The notes: generated from the letters alone by a model not told the origin. DNA of 64,000 nucleotides from Saccharomonospora viridis DSM 43017 (GCF_000023865.1 NC_013159.1:2444001-2508000), one strand, 5' to 3'; shown: positions 50,828 to 61,164, counted from the first letter of the stretch. A program made the numbers and translations.

Positions 50828-53800
50828 TCAGCGGCGCAGTCCGCGCTCCACCGCGGCGATGAGCTCCGGCCGCAACGACTCGGGCGGGATCACCGCATCC
50901 ACCGAACCCACCTCGACGGCCCGCTGGATGGAGTGCACGTTGTCGAACTCGGCCGCGACCTCGCCGAGCTTCTCCGCCCGCACCGATGCCTTGACCTCGG
51001 CCAGTCGCGTCGCCAACTCGGCGCGCTCCTCGTCGTCGGCCCGGGTGAGCCGCTCCTCGAGCTTCCGGACCCGCTCGTCGGCGGCCGTGCGGGCGTCGAC
51101 CTCGCCGGAGAACACCACGGCCGCTGCCGGGGCACCCCCGAGCACCGAGGCGAACGAACCCTCCACCGCCAGCACCGTCATGTTCGGGTTCAGTGCCTTC
51201 GAGAACACCACGAACGCACCACCGTGATAGCGCGAGATCACGCAGAACACGATCGGTCCCTCGAAGTTCACGATGGCGCGGCCGATCTCGGCTCCGTACT
51301 CCAACTGGAGCTTGCGCATCGACTCGGGAGAACCGTCGAAGCCGGACAGGTTCGCCAACACCACGAGCGGCCGGTTTCCGCTGGCCGCGTTGATGGCCCG
51401 TGCCACCTTCTTCGACGAGCGCGGGAACAACGTGCCCGCCGTGTAGGTGTCGGGACCGTCCGTCGGCGGGAAACCGCGACGCGGTACCGACCGCGACTCG
51501 ATACCCACCAGACACACCGGCCAACCACCGAGGCGCGCGTCCTGCACCACGGCGGTTTCGGCGTCGGCCATCCCCGCCCAGCGCTCCAACACGGGGTGGT
51601 CGGCGTCGGCGACCGCCCGCATCACCGTGCGGATGTCGAACGGCTTCTTCCGGTCCGGGTTCTTCTCGGCGGAGAAGATCTCCCCGACCGTGGTGAACTC
51701 GCTGTCCACCACGTTGTGGGGGTAGTCGCGGACGTCACGGTCGCGGGGGTCGGTGGTCTCGGCCCGCCGCGGTCCGCGCTCACCCGGGACCACATAGGTG
51801 TGCTCGTAGTGCGACAGGAGCACGTCACAGGCCCCCGCGAGGTTCGGAGCCCAGTACTGGGCCTGACCGTTCGGCCCCATCACCCGGTCGTAGCCGCCGA
51901 TCCCGAAGTTGTCCTCGGCGGACACCCCACCCGAGAAGTCCAGCGACTGTTTACCGGTGAGCACCATCGCCGAGTCCGGCGTCATCACGAGGATGCCCTT
52001 GGTGTGCATGAGCATGGTGGCCTCGGCATTCCAGTACGGCTGCGCACCGACGTTGATACCGGCCACCACGACGTTGATCTCCCCACCGTCCTGGGTGAAG
52101 TGCACGATGCGCTTCAGCGCGGCCGCCACCCAGTCCATGTTCTCCGTACCGGAGTCCATGGCGATACGCGCACCGGCCGACAGGGCGAACCACTCCACCG
52201 GAACACGCATGCGCTCGGCCAGGTCGAGGGCCGCGATCACCCGGGCGCACTCCGGCTCCGCGAGGGCACCCAACGACTTGGTGGGATCGCCCAGCAACAC
52301 CACACGGGTCACTCCCTCCGGGTAGAGCTTCGTCGGCGTGGTGACCACACCGACGACGATCCCGGCCGTGTTGCCGCCCTTCGGCCTGTCGACAGGCACG
52401 AGCTCGCCCTCGTCGTCGAGGTCGTACTCCACGAACGTGCCGTTCTTGCCCGCGACCAGCTCGACCAGTTCGTACGGGTACACGGTGTTGCGCCGCCGCG
52501 CACGCAGGACCTTCTGCCCATAGGCGTCGAGCGGCCGGATCACCTCGGTGGACGGCGTGGTCATGCGCACGCTCACCCCGGAACCGGGGTTGTGGGTGAT
52601 GAGCACCGCGACGTCCCGCGTGGCACCGGTCTCAGGGTCACGCCGCCGGCCGAGGAACTCGACCTCCTCGACCCCCGCGCCGGTCGTGGTGGGCACCACC
52701 CGGTTCGCCACCGCACGCAACTCCTCGGTGGTCAGCTCGATCGGAGGCCACACGTAGATCACGACACGGTTGGTGTCGAGGCGCTTCTTCACGGGCCGCC
52801 GCACCTGCTGCGCACGGATGGCGTCGAGGCAGGCGGCCAGCGTCCCCTCCACGGCGGGCAACGCGACCAGGCGGCCCTGGGAATCCCGCAGCGGCGTGAG
52901 GTCCCGCACCTGTGCCAGTGCCACGAACCGTTCGTCGGACGGATTGTCCGGCGCGACGCACCGCATCAGGTAGACCTCCTCGTCGGCCGAGGGCAGCCGG
53001 GTGAGGTCGAACTCGCTGAAGCGGCGCAGTTGCAGTCGCTGCGCGACCAGCGGGTGCAGACCTCGGATCAACCGGTCCTCGACCAAACCCGAGGCCGACG
53101 CCCGGAACGTGTAGTGGTGGTGCATCACCGACCCGCTGCGTCCCGCCACGGTCGTGGTGACACGGCGCACCGAGTCCGGCAACGACACCTCGGTGAGCGT
53201 GGCGAGCAGCTTCGCGGCGGCGGTGTCGTCGTCGGCGAATTCGTCCGACCAGGACAGATACAGGTCCACGACGAGCCCGGTGTCCGTCGCGTCGTCCGCG
53301 GCCTCGGAGACCGCGTGCAAAGCGTCGACCACCCGCTGGGGATCGGCCGCTGTGGACACCACCCGCACGCGTTCGGAGTCGAGCTCGTAATCCGCTGTCA
53401 CGCACGAGAAGTCCGCCACTCGACGGACCTGAACGTTCGCCAACGACCGGTCCCGGTAGTAACGCCGGAGTATGACCTCCAACAGCGGGCCGAGATCGGC
53501 GCCCTGTCGGTGGATCCGCTGGCCGAGCACCCGTACCAGAGGTTCGGAGCACGAGACCATCTCGGCGATCCGCTCGGAGCGGTCGGCCGCGTCCGGGTGG
53601 GCGTCGAGGTAACGGAGGTGGCGCCGCACGTTCGCGTAGAGCTCGGCACGCCTCCGACGCAGCATCGGCTGCGCGAACCATCGGAACACCACGCTGCGGG
53701 CGAGATCGGCCACCACGGGGAACCGCACCTGGGTGGCCACGACCACGTGCTCCAGCACGTGGCCGATCGTCTCCCGCACCGACTGTTCGGGCGCGGGTTC

Positions 53801-56320
53801 GGCGAGCCACTGCCGCAGCAGAGCGGTCACCACACCGATGTCGCCACCCGCACGCTGGTGGACGCAGAACAGACGGAACACCGCCTCGGTGAGCTCGGGC
53901 CCCTGTTCCAGGTCGGTCACACCGTAGTGCGCGAGCGCCCGGGTCAGTCGCTGCTGGAACACCTCCGACAACCCGGCCCTGTCCACATCCAGGCTCTGCA
54001 GATACGTGTGGAAGTACTCGTGGGGACTGTGCAGCCTGGTGCTGGCCGAGCCCTCGCCGTCCACGGGTTTGTTGCGACTGAGCTCCGACAGGTCGGCGAA
54101 CACCCGCAGCAGCTCCCCTTCGGCCTTCACCGGCCTGCGGCCCGCCTCGACGAGTTCGGCACGCGCGGCGAGGTAGTCGTCCAGCGCCCGGGCCTCGTCG
54201 TCGAGGTCGAGGTCGTACCCCAACAGACGGCTGCGCAGCTCGGCACGCGCCCGTTCCGCCCGCTGTTCGGCGTCGACCGCCTCGACCCGGGGTGGGATCC
54301 CGAGATCCTCCCGCTGACCACCAGCGTCCGCGTCGACCTCGTCGGTATCCAGTGGTTCCAGTCGCAACAGCGGCGCTCCGGCCTCCACCTGGCTGCCGAC
54401 CGACACGGGACGTTCCCGCAGCACGGCCCGGAAGGGCGCCCGTAGCACCGTCTCCATCTTCATGCTCTCCAGCACGAGCACGGGAGCACCCGCCTCGACC
54501 TCGGAGCCGACGTCCACGGGAGCCGCCACCACCAAGGCGGGAGCGGGCGAACGGACGATGCCGCCCTCGTCGCGACTGATGCGGTGGACCGTGCCGTCGA
54601 TCTCGACCACGTGAACGGGTCCGTGGGTTCCCGTGACGAACCGGTATCGACGTCCGTGGACCAGCAGCTGCCCCGTGGCGGTGCCGTGCCGTTCGATCTC
54701 GACGTCGACCGTGTGCGCCGTCGGCCCGTCCTCGATTTCGACCCTGAACCGCTGCGGCGCGGTGCGAGCCACGGTGATCCGGTAGCTCGTGCCCCGCAGT
54801 TTCAGCTCCACGGCACGGCTGCCGGTGTGTCGCACCTGCGGCCGTCCGCCACGCGCGGTGGACAACAGGTGTTGCTGCTCGGCCTGTTCGGCCTCCGTGT
54901 AGGCGTCGATCGCGGCCACGGCCAACGCCACGCCCGAGTGGCGGGTGGCCTGCAACCGTCCTTGTGCCCGCATCCTGTCGATCCACCCGGTGTCGGCGCT
55001 GCCGTCGATCACCTCAGGCGCATCGAGCAGATCGAGCAGGAAGCTCTTGTTCGTCGACCCGCCTTCGATGAGCACGTCCGTGTCCGCCACCGCGCGGCGC
55101 AACCGGGCCAGGGCCTCGTCCCGGTCCCGACCGTAGGCGATGATCTTCGCGATCATGGAGTCGAAGTCGGCCGGGATCGTGTCGCCCTCGCTGACTCCGG
55201 TGTCGACACGGATACCGGGTCCGGAAGGGAAGTTCAACAGGCTGATCCGCCCCGGCGCGGGAGCGAAATCGCGATCGGGGTCCTCCGCGTTGAGCCTCGC
55301 CTCCACCGCATGCCCGATCTCCCGTGGCCGCTGACCGTCGAGTGTGCCCCCCGCGGCCACGTGCAGCTGCGCCTTCACCAGGTCCATACCGGTGGTGGCC
55401 TCGGTGATCGGGTGTTCCACCTGCAGCCGGGTGTTGACCTCGAGGAAGGCGAACAGCTTCTCCGCAGGTTGGTAGAGGAACTCCACGGTGGCCGCGCCCC
55501 GGTACCCCACTGCGAGCGCCAGGCGTTCGGCCGACGCCTTGAGTTCCTCGGTTTGTTCGGGCGTCAACAGCGGCGACGCCGACTCCTCGATGACCTTCTG
55601 ATTGCGTCGCTGCACCGAGCAGTCACGCACGCCCAGGGCCCACGCGGTGCCCTGGCCGTCGGCGATGACCTGCACCTCGACGTGTCGGGCACCGGTGACG
55701 AGACGTTCCAGGAACACGACGCCGCTGCCGAAGGCACGCTCGGCCTCCGACCGGGTGCGCTCGTAAGCGTCGACGAGCTCGGCTTCGGACGACACCACCC
55801 GGATCCCCCGGCCACCACCGCCCGCGGTGGCCTTGAGCATGAGCGGATAACCGATCCGCTCGGCGGCGGCGCGGGCGGCGTCGAGATCCTCCACCGGCCC
55901 CCGACTCCAGGGGGCGACGGGCACACCGACTTCCTCCGCGAGGAGTTTGGCGCCGATCTTGTCGCCGAGTTTGCGCATGGCCTCCGCACTCGGACCGATG
56001 AAAGTCACCCCGAGCCGGTCGCACAGCTCCGCGAAGGCGGGATCCTCGGCCACGAAGCCCCATCCGACCCACGCGGCGTCGGCCTCCGTCTCCCGTAACG
56101 CCTGCTCCAGGATCCCCAGATTCAGGTACGGACGCGTGGACGCAGGTCCGAGGCAGTAGGCGTGGTCGGCCTCCCTGACGAACGTGGCCTCCCGGTCGGC
56201 GTCGGTGTAGAACGCCACGGTCTCCAGTCGCGACCCGCCCTCGGCGTTATGTTCCTTGACTGCGTGGACGAGCCGCATCGCGGCTTCCCCACGGTTGACG
56301 ATGGCGACGCGACGGAACAC
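50828..56320 (-). CDS. Single-chain acetyl/acyl-CoA carboxylase (BC-BCCP-central-CT)
   Basis: The 1830-residue protein carries all carboxylase activities. Biotin carboxylase spans ~1-450 (KATAGGGGRGIRVV, VQVIADGQGTAWALGVRDC, EVNTRLQVEHPITEATTG). A biotin domain has VLESMKMETVLRAP, with the biotin Lys at about 621. A long central helical region runs ~690-1250. A two-lobed carboxyltransferase follows from ~1270, including NMDWVAAALKRIVHFTQDGG and LSGFDGSPESMRKLQLEYGA. This order resembles eukaryotic ACC more than split bacterial Acc. It makes malonyl-CoA or a longer carboxyacyl-CoA. GTG 56320 follows GAGGGTGAGGG. Transcribed alone. Confidence 0.9.
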   Translation of the reverse strand: MFRRVAIVNRGEAAMRLVHAVKEHNAEGGSRLETVAFYTDADREATFVREADHAYCLGPASTRPYLNLGILEQALRETEADAAWVGWGFVAEDPAFAELCDRLGVTFIGPSAEAMRKLGDKIGAKLLAEEVGVPVAPWSRGPVEDLDAARAAAERIGYPLMLKATAGGGGRGIRVVSSEAELVDAYERTRSEAERAFGSGVVFLERLVTGARHVEVQVIADGQGTAWALGVRDCSVQRRNQKVIEESASPLLTPEQTEELKASAERLALAVGYRGAATVEFLYQPAEKLFAFLEVNTRLQVEHPITEATTGMDLVKAQLHVAAGGTLDGQRPREIGHAVEARLNAEDPDRDFAPAPGRISLLNFPSGPGIRVDTGVSEGDTIPADFDSMIAKIIAYGRDRDEALARLRRAVADTDVLIEGGSTNKSFLLDLLDAPEVIDGSADTGWIDRMRAQGRLQATRHSGVALAVAAIDAYTEAEQAEQQHLLSTARGGRPQVRHTGSRAVELKLRGTSYRITVARTAPQRFRVEIEDGPTAHTVDVEIERHGTATGQLLVHGRRYRFVTGTHGPVHVVEIDGTVHRISRDEGGIVRSPAPALVVAAPVDVGSEVEAGAPVLVLESMKMETVLRAPFRAVLRERPVSVGSQVEAGAPLLRLEPLDTDEVDADAGGQREDLGIPPRVEAVDAEQRAERARAELRSRLLGYDLDLDDEARALDDYLAARAELVEAGRRPVKAEGELLRVFADLSELSRNKPVDGEGSASTRLHSPHEYFHTYLQSLDVDRAGLSEVFQQRLTRALAHYGVTDLEQGPELTEAVFRLFCVHQRAGGDIGVVTALLRQWLAEPAPEQSVRETIGHVLEHVVVATQVRFPVVADLARSVVFRWFAQPMLRRRRAELYANVRRHLRYLDAHPDAADRSERIAEMVSCSEPLVRVLGQRIHRQGADLGPLLEVILRRYYRDRSLANVQVRRVADFSCVTADYELDSERVRVVSTAADPQRVVDALHAVSEAADDATDTGLVVDLYLSWSDEFADDDTAAAKLLATLTEVSLPDSVRRVTTTVAGRSGSVMHHHYTFRASASGLVEDRLIRGLHPLVAQRLQLRRFSEFDLTRLPSADEEVYLMRCVAPDNPSDERFVALAQVRDLTPLRDSQGRLVALPAVEGTLAACLDAIRAQQVRRPVKKRLDTNRVVIYVWPPIELTTEELRAVANRVVPTTTGAGVEEVEFLGRRRDPETGATRDVAVLITHNPGSGVSVRMTTPSTEVIRPLDAYGQKVLRARRRNTVYPYELVELVAGKNGTFVEYDLDDEGELVPVDRPKGGNTAGIVVGVVTTPTKLYPEGVTRVVLLGDPTKSLGALAEPECARVIAALDLAERMRVPVEWFALSAGARIAMDSGTENMDWVAAALKRIVHFTQDGGEINVVVAGINVGAQPYWNAEATMLMHTKGILVMTPDSAMVLTGKQSLDFSGGVSAEDNFGIGGYDRVMGPNGQAQYWAPNLAGACDVLLSHYEHTYVVPGERGPRRAETTDPRDRDVRDYPHNVVDSEFTTVGEIFSAEKNPDRKKPFDIRTVMRAVADADHPVLERWAGMADAETAVVQDARLGGWPVCLVGIESRSVPRRGFPPTDGPDTYTAGTLFPRSSKKVARAINAASGNRPLVVLANLSGFDGSPESMRKLQLEYGAEIGRAIVNFEGPIVFCVISRYHGGAFVVFSKALNPNMTVLAVEGSFASVLGGAPAAAVVFSGEVDARTAADERVRKLEERLTRADDEERAELATRLAEVKASVRAEKLGEVAAEFDNVHSIQRAVEVGSVDAVIPPESLRPELIAAVERGLRR

Positions 56321-57001
56321 CGAACCCTCACCCTCCTGGAGACAACACAGAGACCGGCCGCCCAAGGTGCGGCCGCCCTGTCACTTTCGTGGGTAGGACG
56401 CGTCGACAGTAATGATGGGATTCACCACGTCCCACCAGACAACTTTGTAGGAATCCACCAAAAACGTGATGAAGGCAGCTCTGTGGAACATCGCGGGGCT
56501 CCGGAACGATCCGAAAGAGGCGGAGAAGCATCCCCTCCGGCCGGCGCCACGACGACCCTGGTCGTACCACGGGACCGGAGCACGCGTCCCCTGACGAACC
56601 GAACAAGCCGTTTGCCCTGGTAGTGAGCGGTCCGAAGGTGACGGAGCGCAGTGTCCCACCGCTTGTCGGAAGATCACGAGACGCCGTCGGGGCGCTGTCC
56701 CACCGGCCACACCACCGGGGCGGTGTGGCCGGTGGGACGCTCCCGCGGCCCCCGTGGTAGAAGAGATCGTTTGCCACCGGGATCGTCGACTTCCGACCAT
56801 CGCGGCGGTCCCTCGTCGGGCTGGACGGGATGACCGGTTCCCCGCCCACACCGACACCGCCATACCCGCTCCGCCCGCCCTTCCGCGTGCCCGACACGTC
56901 CACCGCACATGGTTCCCGTCCGTCCTGACCTGAAACGACCGGGAACCACACCGACCGCCGGGAGCCGAACCGGACCGAAGGCTGATCAAAGACTGATCAC
57001 C
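56321..57001. other. 681-base region between the carboxylase and MFS genes
   Basis: No credible gene is present. It contains the carboxylase promoter region (lower-GC stretch at about 56400-56480), a very strong hairpin at 56697-56738, and TGATCA-AAGAC-TGATCA near 56981-56997 just past the MFS stop. Confidence 0.55.
56697..56738. terminator. 17-bp perfect-stem hairpin
   Basis: GTCCCACCGGCCACACC and GGTGTGGCCGGTGGGAC are fully complementary, with an 8-base loop. It lies 264 bases past the MFS stop (MFS is read leftwards) and 376 bases upstream of the carboxylase start. It is probably a terminator, but it is far from the MFS end and has no T-tract, so an RNA element or binding site is possible. 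Confidence 0.55.
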
Positions 57002-58276
57002 TCACGCCGCTGTCAACGAATCGGCCGGTTTCCCCGCCCCGGAGGTCGAGAACGTCTCCTCGGGTTCGGCCGAGTCGGTCGAGGAGGACGGACGCCGCGC
57101 CAACGACCGCAGCACAGCCGCCGCCGCGCAGGTGGCCGCGAGCGTCACCACCCCGGCGACGAGTAGGGCTTCCTGGGGCCCGAGTCGTTCGGACAGCCAG
57201 CCGAGGGCGGGCGCCCCGAGCGCGCCGGCGCCCCCGGCCACTGTCCCCTGCACCGCCAACACACGGCCCCGCATGCTGTCGGCGGCGTCCAACTGCAGTC
57301 GGGTGCTCTTGATGGTGTCGATCACCACCGCGCCCGCCGCGATGGGCAGGAGCATCAGAGCGAATCCCGTCAGTCCCGGAACGAATCCGCTGACCGCCTG
57401 CAGCACACTCGTCACCCCCGCCGCCACCAGCAACAACGGCAGGGTGAAGTCTTTGACCCGAGCCGCGGCGAGCCCTCCGAGGACCGTGCCGACGGCGAAC
57501 ACCGACGACAACGTCCCGTACCCCGCCGAGCCCGCGTTCAAGGGGCCTTCCGCCATCGCGGCCATCGTGACCTGGTAGTTGCGACCGAGCGACGACAGTA
57601 CGAACCCCAGGGCGAACAACACCAACAGCACATGTTGGGTGCGCAGGTATCGCAGTCCCGCCATGACCCCGGCGTACTCACGGGTGCTCCTGGCCAACGG
57701 GTGGAACTGCGCCGAACGCATCACCAGCACGGTGGCGATGACGGCCCCGAAACTGGCCGCGTTGAGGCAGAACAACGCGGGCTCACCGATCACAGCCGCG
57801 AGTACCCCCGCAAGACTCATGCCGAGCACCCTGCCCACGGCGTTGGTCACGGAGTTCCATGCCAACGCGTTGCCGAGGTCGGAACGCGGCACGACCTGGC
57901 TGGCGAAGCGCCCGAGAGCCGGACCCTCGAACGTGCCGACCAAGCCCGCGATCGTGGTGAGCGCGAACAGCACGGGCAACGGCAAGCCGTGCCACACCGT
58001 GACGGCCAGCAGCAAGGCGATGACCAGATGCAGCGACTCCCCGATCACGATGATGCGTCGGGGGGACACGCGGTCGGCCAAGGCCCCCGCCCACGGACCG
58101 CACACCATCGCGGGGATGGTGCTGAACGCCACCGACAGGCCTACGGAAGTCGCGGAGCCGGTGCGTTCCATCACGACCCAGTTCAGGCCGAGCACCTGCA
58201 TCCAGGTCCCCGTGACGGACACCAGATCGGCCAAGGCCCACAGTCGGTAGTTCCGGTTGGAGAACGCGCGCAGCAT
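57002..58276 (-). CDS. MFS exporter (EntS/MFS_3 type)
   Basis: The 424-residue protein has twelve predicted membrane segments. The start MLRAFSNRNYRLWALADLVSVTGTWMQ is characteristic of MFS_3 exporters of siderophores, macrolides or other small molecules, and GPWAGALADRVSPRRIIV is the loop 2-3 motif. ATG 58276 is preferred by family N-terminus; a TTG at 58297 would add seven residues. It stands alone, with no biosynthetic partner nearby. The substrate is unknown. Confidence 0.88.
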   Translation of the reverse strand: MLRAFSNRNYRLWALADLVSVTGTWMQVLGLNWVVMERTGSATSVGLSVAFSTIPAMVCGPWAGALADRVSPRRIIVIGESLHLVIALLLAVTVWHGLPLPVLFALTTIAGLVGTFEGPALGRFASQVVPRSDLGNALAWNSVTNAVGRVLGMSLAGVLAAVIGEPALFCLNAASFGAVIATVLVMRSAQFHPLARSTREYAGVMAGLRYLRTQHVLLVLFALGFVLSSLGRNYQVTMAAMAEGPLNAGSAGYGTLSSVFAVGTVLGGLAAARVKDFTLPLLLVAAGVTSVLQAVSGFVPGLTGFALMLLPIAAGAVVIDTIKSTRLQLDAADSMRGRVLAVQGTVAGGAGALGAPALGWLSERLGPQEALLVAGVVTLAATCAAAAVLRSLARRPSSSTDSAEPEETFSTSGAGKPADSLTAA

Positions 58277-58730
58277 CGGCGGCAGCTCTCGCCGCAAGAT
58301 CCTTCAGTCCTTCCGCACAGCAGGGGACACGGCCACAACGCCAGCACCGGCACGAACGATGCGGTGGGCACGATATTCATCGCATGGGCGAACACCCGTT
58401 CGGCGTGGATCGGACCTTCGCCGACCACGGGCGCCTTCACGCTACCCACCGGTCCCCGGATCCGTCCTCGCTTCCGTCGTGTGGCGATGCCAACAATCGG
58501 GTTTAACCGGCGGGAAACGGGATCGGCGTCACAGCGGTCGTCTTCGCTGCGCTGAAGAGTCCACTACGGACTGTGCTATCGCCACGGTACGCGCATGCTC
58601 ACCTACGCGTTCTGCTCGCGAACGGCTCACGACGGAGCCGGATGCCTCGTGGCAAACCCGACGTACAGACGGCACGGCCGTAGGAAGGGAGGAGGACTCC
58701 CGCCTACGGCCGTGCCGCGCGTACGTCGCG
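58277..58730. other. 454-base region between MFS and PRC-barrel genes
   Basis: It holds the MFS promoter side and a terminator for the PRC-barrel gene at 58671-58716. No gene or RNA is recognised. Confidence 0.55.
58671..58716 (-). terminator. Hairpin terminator after the PRC-barrel/DUF2382 gene
   Basis: A 14-bp perfect stem (GGCACGGCCGTAGG / CCTACGGCCGTGCC) with an 18-base loop lies 15 bases past the stop of the leftward PRC-barrel gene. Confidence 0.7.
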
Positions 58731-59552
58731 TCAGGTGTTGCGGCCGCGTCGGCCGCGACGACCTCCCTCTTCCTCCTCGATGTCGAACTTCTCCTTGCGG
58801 ACCTCACCGGCGACGGTCTCCTCCTCGGTGACCTTCTCCTTGCCGAGGCGGACCTTCTCCACCGGCACGTTCTCCTTGGTGACCCGCGCCTGTTCGCGGT
58901 GCAGGATCACCTCTTGTTCCTCCTCCCCGATGTCGTGGGGAGCCGAACGGTCGGATTCACTGATCGGTTCGCGCTCGATCCGGACCTCTTCGTGGGACAC
59001 CGGAACATTCATCTGCTCCTCTTCGGTCACCACGTACTTGCGCAGCCGGACCCGACCGCTTTCCGTCTCCTCGGTGCCGGCCCGCAAGTGCTCCTCGGAG
59101 CGCACCATCGCCTCGCCTTCGGAGCGGGGCCCTGTTCGCTCGTCAGTTCGACCCCGGGCTCCGGCGGCACCGGTCGTCCCCTGCTCGGAGCGGGTCTCCG
59201 TGTCCGTCCGACTCCGCTCCTCGGGCATGGCCCCCCTGGGGGCGGGAAGGTTGTAGTGCGTGTACAGTTCCGCACTTTCCTCCCCCGAGAGGTCGGTGTC
59301 GGTGTCGATCCGGGGCGCTTCGGACACCTTCTCCTTGGACGTCTGGACGTGAATACCGTCGGACTCCAGGTAGGCACCCTGCAGGGGGACGAAGCTCTCC
59401 TTCTGGCCGAAAAGCCCGGTCTTCACGGTGACCCACTCAGGCTGCCGGGATTCGTCGGACAGATAGACGGTGCCGACCTTGCCGATCTTGCGGCCTTCCA
59501 TGTCGACGACCGAGTTGTCGATCAGTTCCTCCGGACGTAATGTCGTGGCCAC
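58731..59552 (-). CDS. PRC-barrel and DUF2382 (YsnF-like) stress protein
   Basis: The 273-residue acidic protein has an N-terminal PRC-barrel (residues ~8-80: LIDNSVVDMEGRKIGKVGTVYL) and a C-terminal DUF2382 domain (~165-260: LRKYVVTEEEQMNVPVSHEEVRIEREP), joined by a charged, low-complexity linker. YsnF in Bacillus belongs to the general stress regulon. GTG 59552 has AAAGGAGG eight bases upstream, decisive against longer starts. GGGACCGTCCAACC at 59618-59631 is a weak DevR-like match upstream. The exact biochemical function of the family is unknown. Confidence 0.88.
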   Translation of the reverse strand: MATTLRPEELIDNSVVDMEGRKIGKVGTVYLSDESRQPEWVTVKTGLFGQKESFVPLQGAYLESDGIHVQTSKEKVSEAPRIDTDTDLSGEESAELYTHYNLPAPRGAMPEERSRTDTETRSEQGTTGAAGARGRTDERTGPRSEGEAMVRSEEHLRAGTEETESGRVRLRKYVVTEEEQMNVPVSHEEVRIEREPISESDRSAPHDIGEEEQEVILHREQARVTKENVPVEKVRLGKEKVTEEETVAGEVRKEKFDIEEEEGGRRGRRGRNT

Positions 59553-59814
59553 GATCGCTGCCTCCTTTCGCTCTCGTGCGATCACGGAATGCGATCACGG
59601 AAAGGGTCAAACAGCGAGGGACCGTCCAACCCCTTCTGTAGAGCCTTGACACCACGCCCAGGTCAAAACCCGGCGTCTCACCTAACCACCCACATGGGTG
59701 GGTGATCCCCGGAAACGGGTACCACCCACCCACGCTCGGTCAACAAAATGACACCGACCGGCACCGTTGTCCCGGCCTCGACTCGGATTCGCCCCGGTGT
59801 TCCTCGGAATCGAC
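59553..59814. other. Region between PRC-barrel and RtcB genes
   Basis: It contains TTGAC-N11-GTCAA (59646-59666), a cluster of CCACCCA/TGGGTGG inverted repeats (about 59685-59735) that may terminate rtcB, and a weak DevR-like 14-mer at 59618. No gene is seen. Confidence 0.45.
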
Positions 59815-61011
59815 TCAGCCCTTGACGCACACGACCTGTTTGAGGTGAGCGACCACCTCCACCAGGTCCGACTGCGCCTTGATCACCGAGTCGATGTCCT
59901 TGTAGGCGCCGGGGATCTCATCGACGACCCCCGCGTCCTTCCGGCACTCCACGCCTCGCGTCTGCTCGGCGAGGTCGGCGGCGGTGAACGACCGACGGGC
60001 CTTCGCCCGACTCATCCTCCTGCCCGCACCGTGGGAGGCGGACTGGAACGACGCCTCGTTGCCCAGTCCCCGCACGATGTACGAGCCGGTGCCCATACTG
60101 CCGGGGATGATGCCCAGGTCCCCCTTGGCCGCCCGGATCGCCCCCTTGCGGGTCACCATCAGGTCCACGCCGTCGTAGCGCTCCTCGGCCACGTAGTTGT
60201 GATGGCACGAGATCGGCTCGTCGAACCGCACGCCCGGCACCTCGTCGGCGAGGGCCTTCTTCACCAGGGCCAGCATCGTGGCCCGGTTACGGGCGGCGTA
60301 CTCCTGGGCCCAGTACAGGTCGTTCCGGTACGCCTCCATCTCCGGAGTGCCCGTCACGAACACGGCGAGATCCCGGTCGGGCAGGTCGGCGTTGTGCGGC
60401 AGGCTCTTGGCGATCTCGATGTGGCGCTTGGCGAGCTCGTTACCGATGCCCCGGGACCCGGAGTGCAGCATGAGCCACACCCGGCCGTCGTCCTCACCGC
60501 CCTGCTCCAGGCACACCTCGATGAAGTGGTTACCGCCCCCGAGCGTGCCCAGCTGTCGGTGCGCGCGCTCCCGCAGCTTCTGCACCCCCGGGTGCAGGGA
60601 GGAGAACCGGGACCAGAACTCGCCCCACCCGCCGACGCCGGTCACCCTCGCCACGTCGACGGGCCTGTCGTGCATGTCGAATCCCACCGGGACGGCGTCC
60701 TCGATCCGCTTCCGGAGCGGACCGAGGTCATCGGGCAGGTCCGAGGCGGTCAACGAAGTGCGTACCGCGGACATGCCGCAGCCGATGTCCACCCCGACGG
60801 CCGCCGGGGACACGGCATCACGCAGCGCGATGACGCTGCCGACAGTGGCCCCCTTGCCGTAGTGGACGTCGGGCATGACCGCCACACCGTGGATCCAGGG
60901 GAGCGTGGTGACATTGTGGAGCTGACGCAGCGCCTCGTCCTCCACTGTCGCAGGGTCCGTCCACAGCCGGATATCCGTCCTCGCTCCCTCGATCGTCGTG
61001 TACACGCTCAT
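59815..61011 (-). CDS. rtcB: RNA 2',3'-cyclic phosphate/5'-OH ligase RtcB
   Basis: The 398-residue protein has the RtcB metal and guanylylation motifs: MPDVHYGKGATVGSV, VGVDIGCGM (metal Cys), LGGGNHFIEV, LMLHSGSRGIGN, and SASHGAGRRMSRAKA with the GMP-accepting His. RtcB joins cyclic-phosphate RNA ends with GTP and Mn2+ and repairs toxin-cut RNA. No archease or Rtc regulator lies beside it. ATG 61011 is used; a GTG directly before it would add one residue. Confidence 0.95.
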   Translation of the reverse strand: MSVYTTIEGARTDIRLWTDPATVEDEALRQLHNVTTLPWIHGVAVMPDVHYGKGATVGSVIALRDAVSPAAVGVDIGCGMSAVRTSLTASDLPDDLGPLRKRIEDAVPVGFDMHDRPVDVARVTGVGGWGEFWSRFSSLHPGVQKLRERAHRQLGTLGGGNHFIEVCLEQGGEDDGRVWLMLHSGSRGIGNELAKRHIEIAKSLPHNADLPDRDLAVFVTGTPEMEAYRNDLYWAQEYAARNRATMLALVKKALADEVPGVRFDEPISCHHNYVAEERYDGVDLMVTRKGAIRAAKGDLGIIPGSMGTGSYIVRGLGNEASFQSASHGAGRRMSRAKARRSFTAADLAEQTRGVECRKDAGVVDEIPGAYKDIDSVIKAQSDLVEVVAHLKQVVCVKG

Positions 61012-61164
61012 CACCTCGTCAGTCGTCTCGGCCTACCATCCCAGACCGCACTGGCGGCAGAAGATCTCCCCCTGCTCTAGGGACGCATCTCGCTGTCGAT
61101 CAATTCCCGTCCGCTGTCCACCCGGACACAAGACGCCCGGTCGGACACGAACCGGAGGCGGAAC

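Noticed and set aside
50933-54445. 1170-codon open frame on the plus strand
   Set aside because: It is antisense to the carboxylase, rich in His/Arg/Gly with no domain, and arises from the GC-skewed codon use of the real gene.
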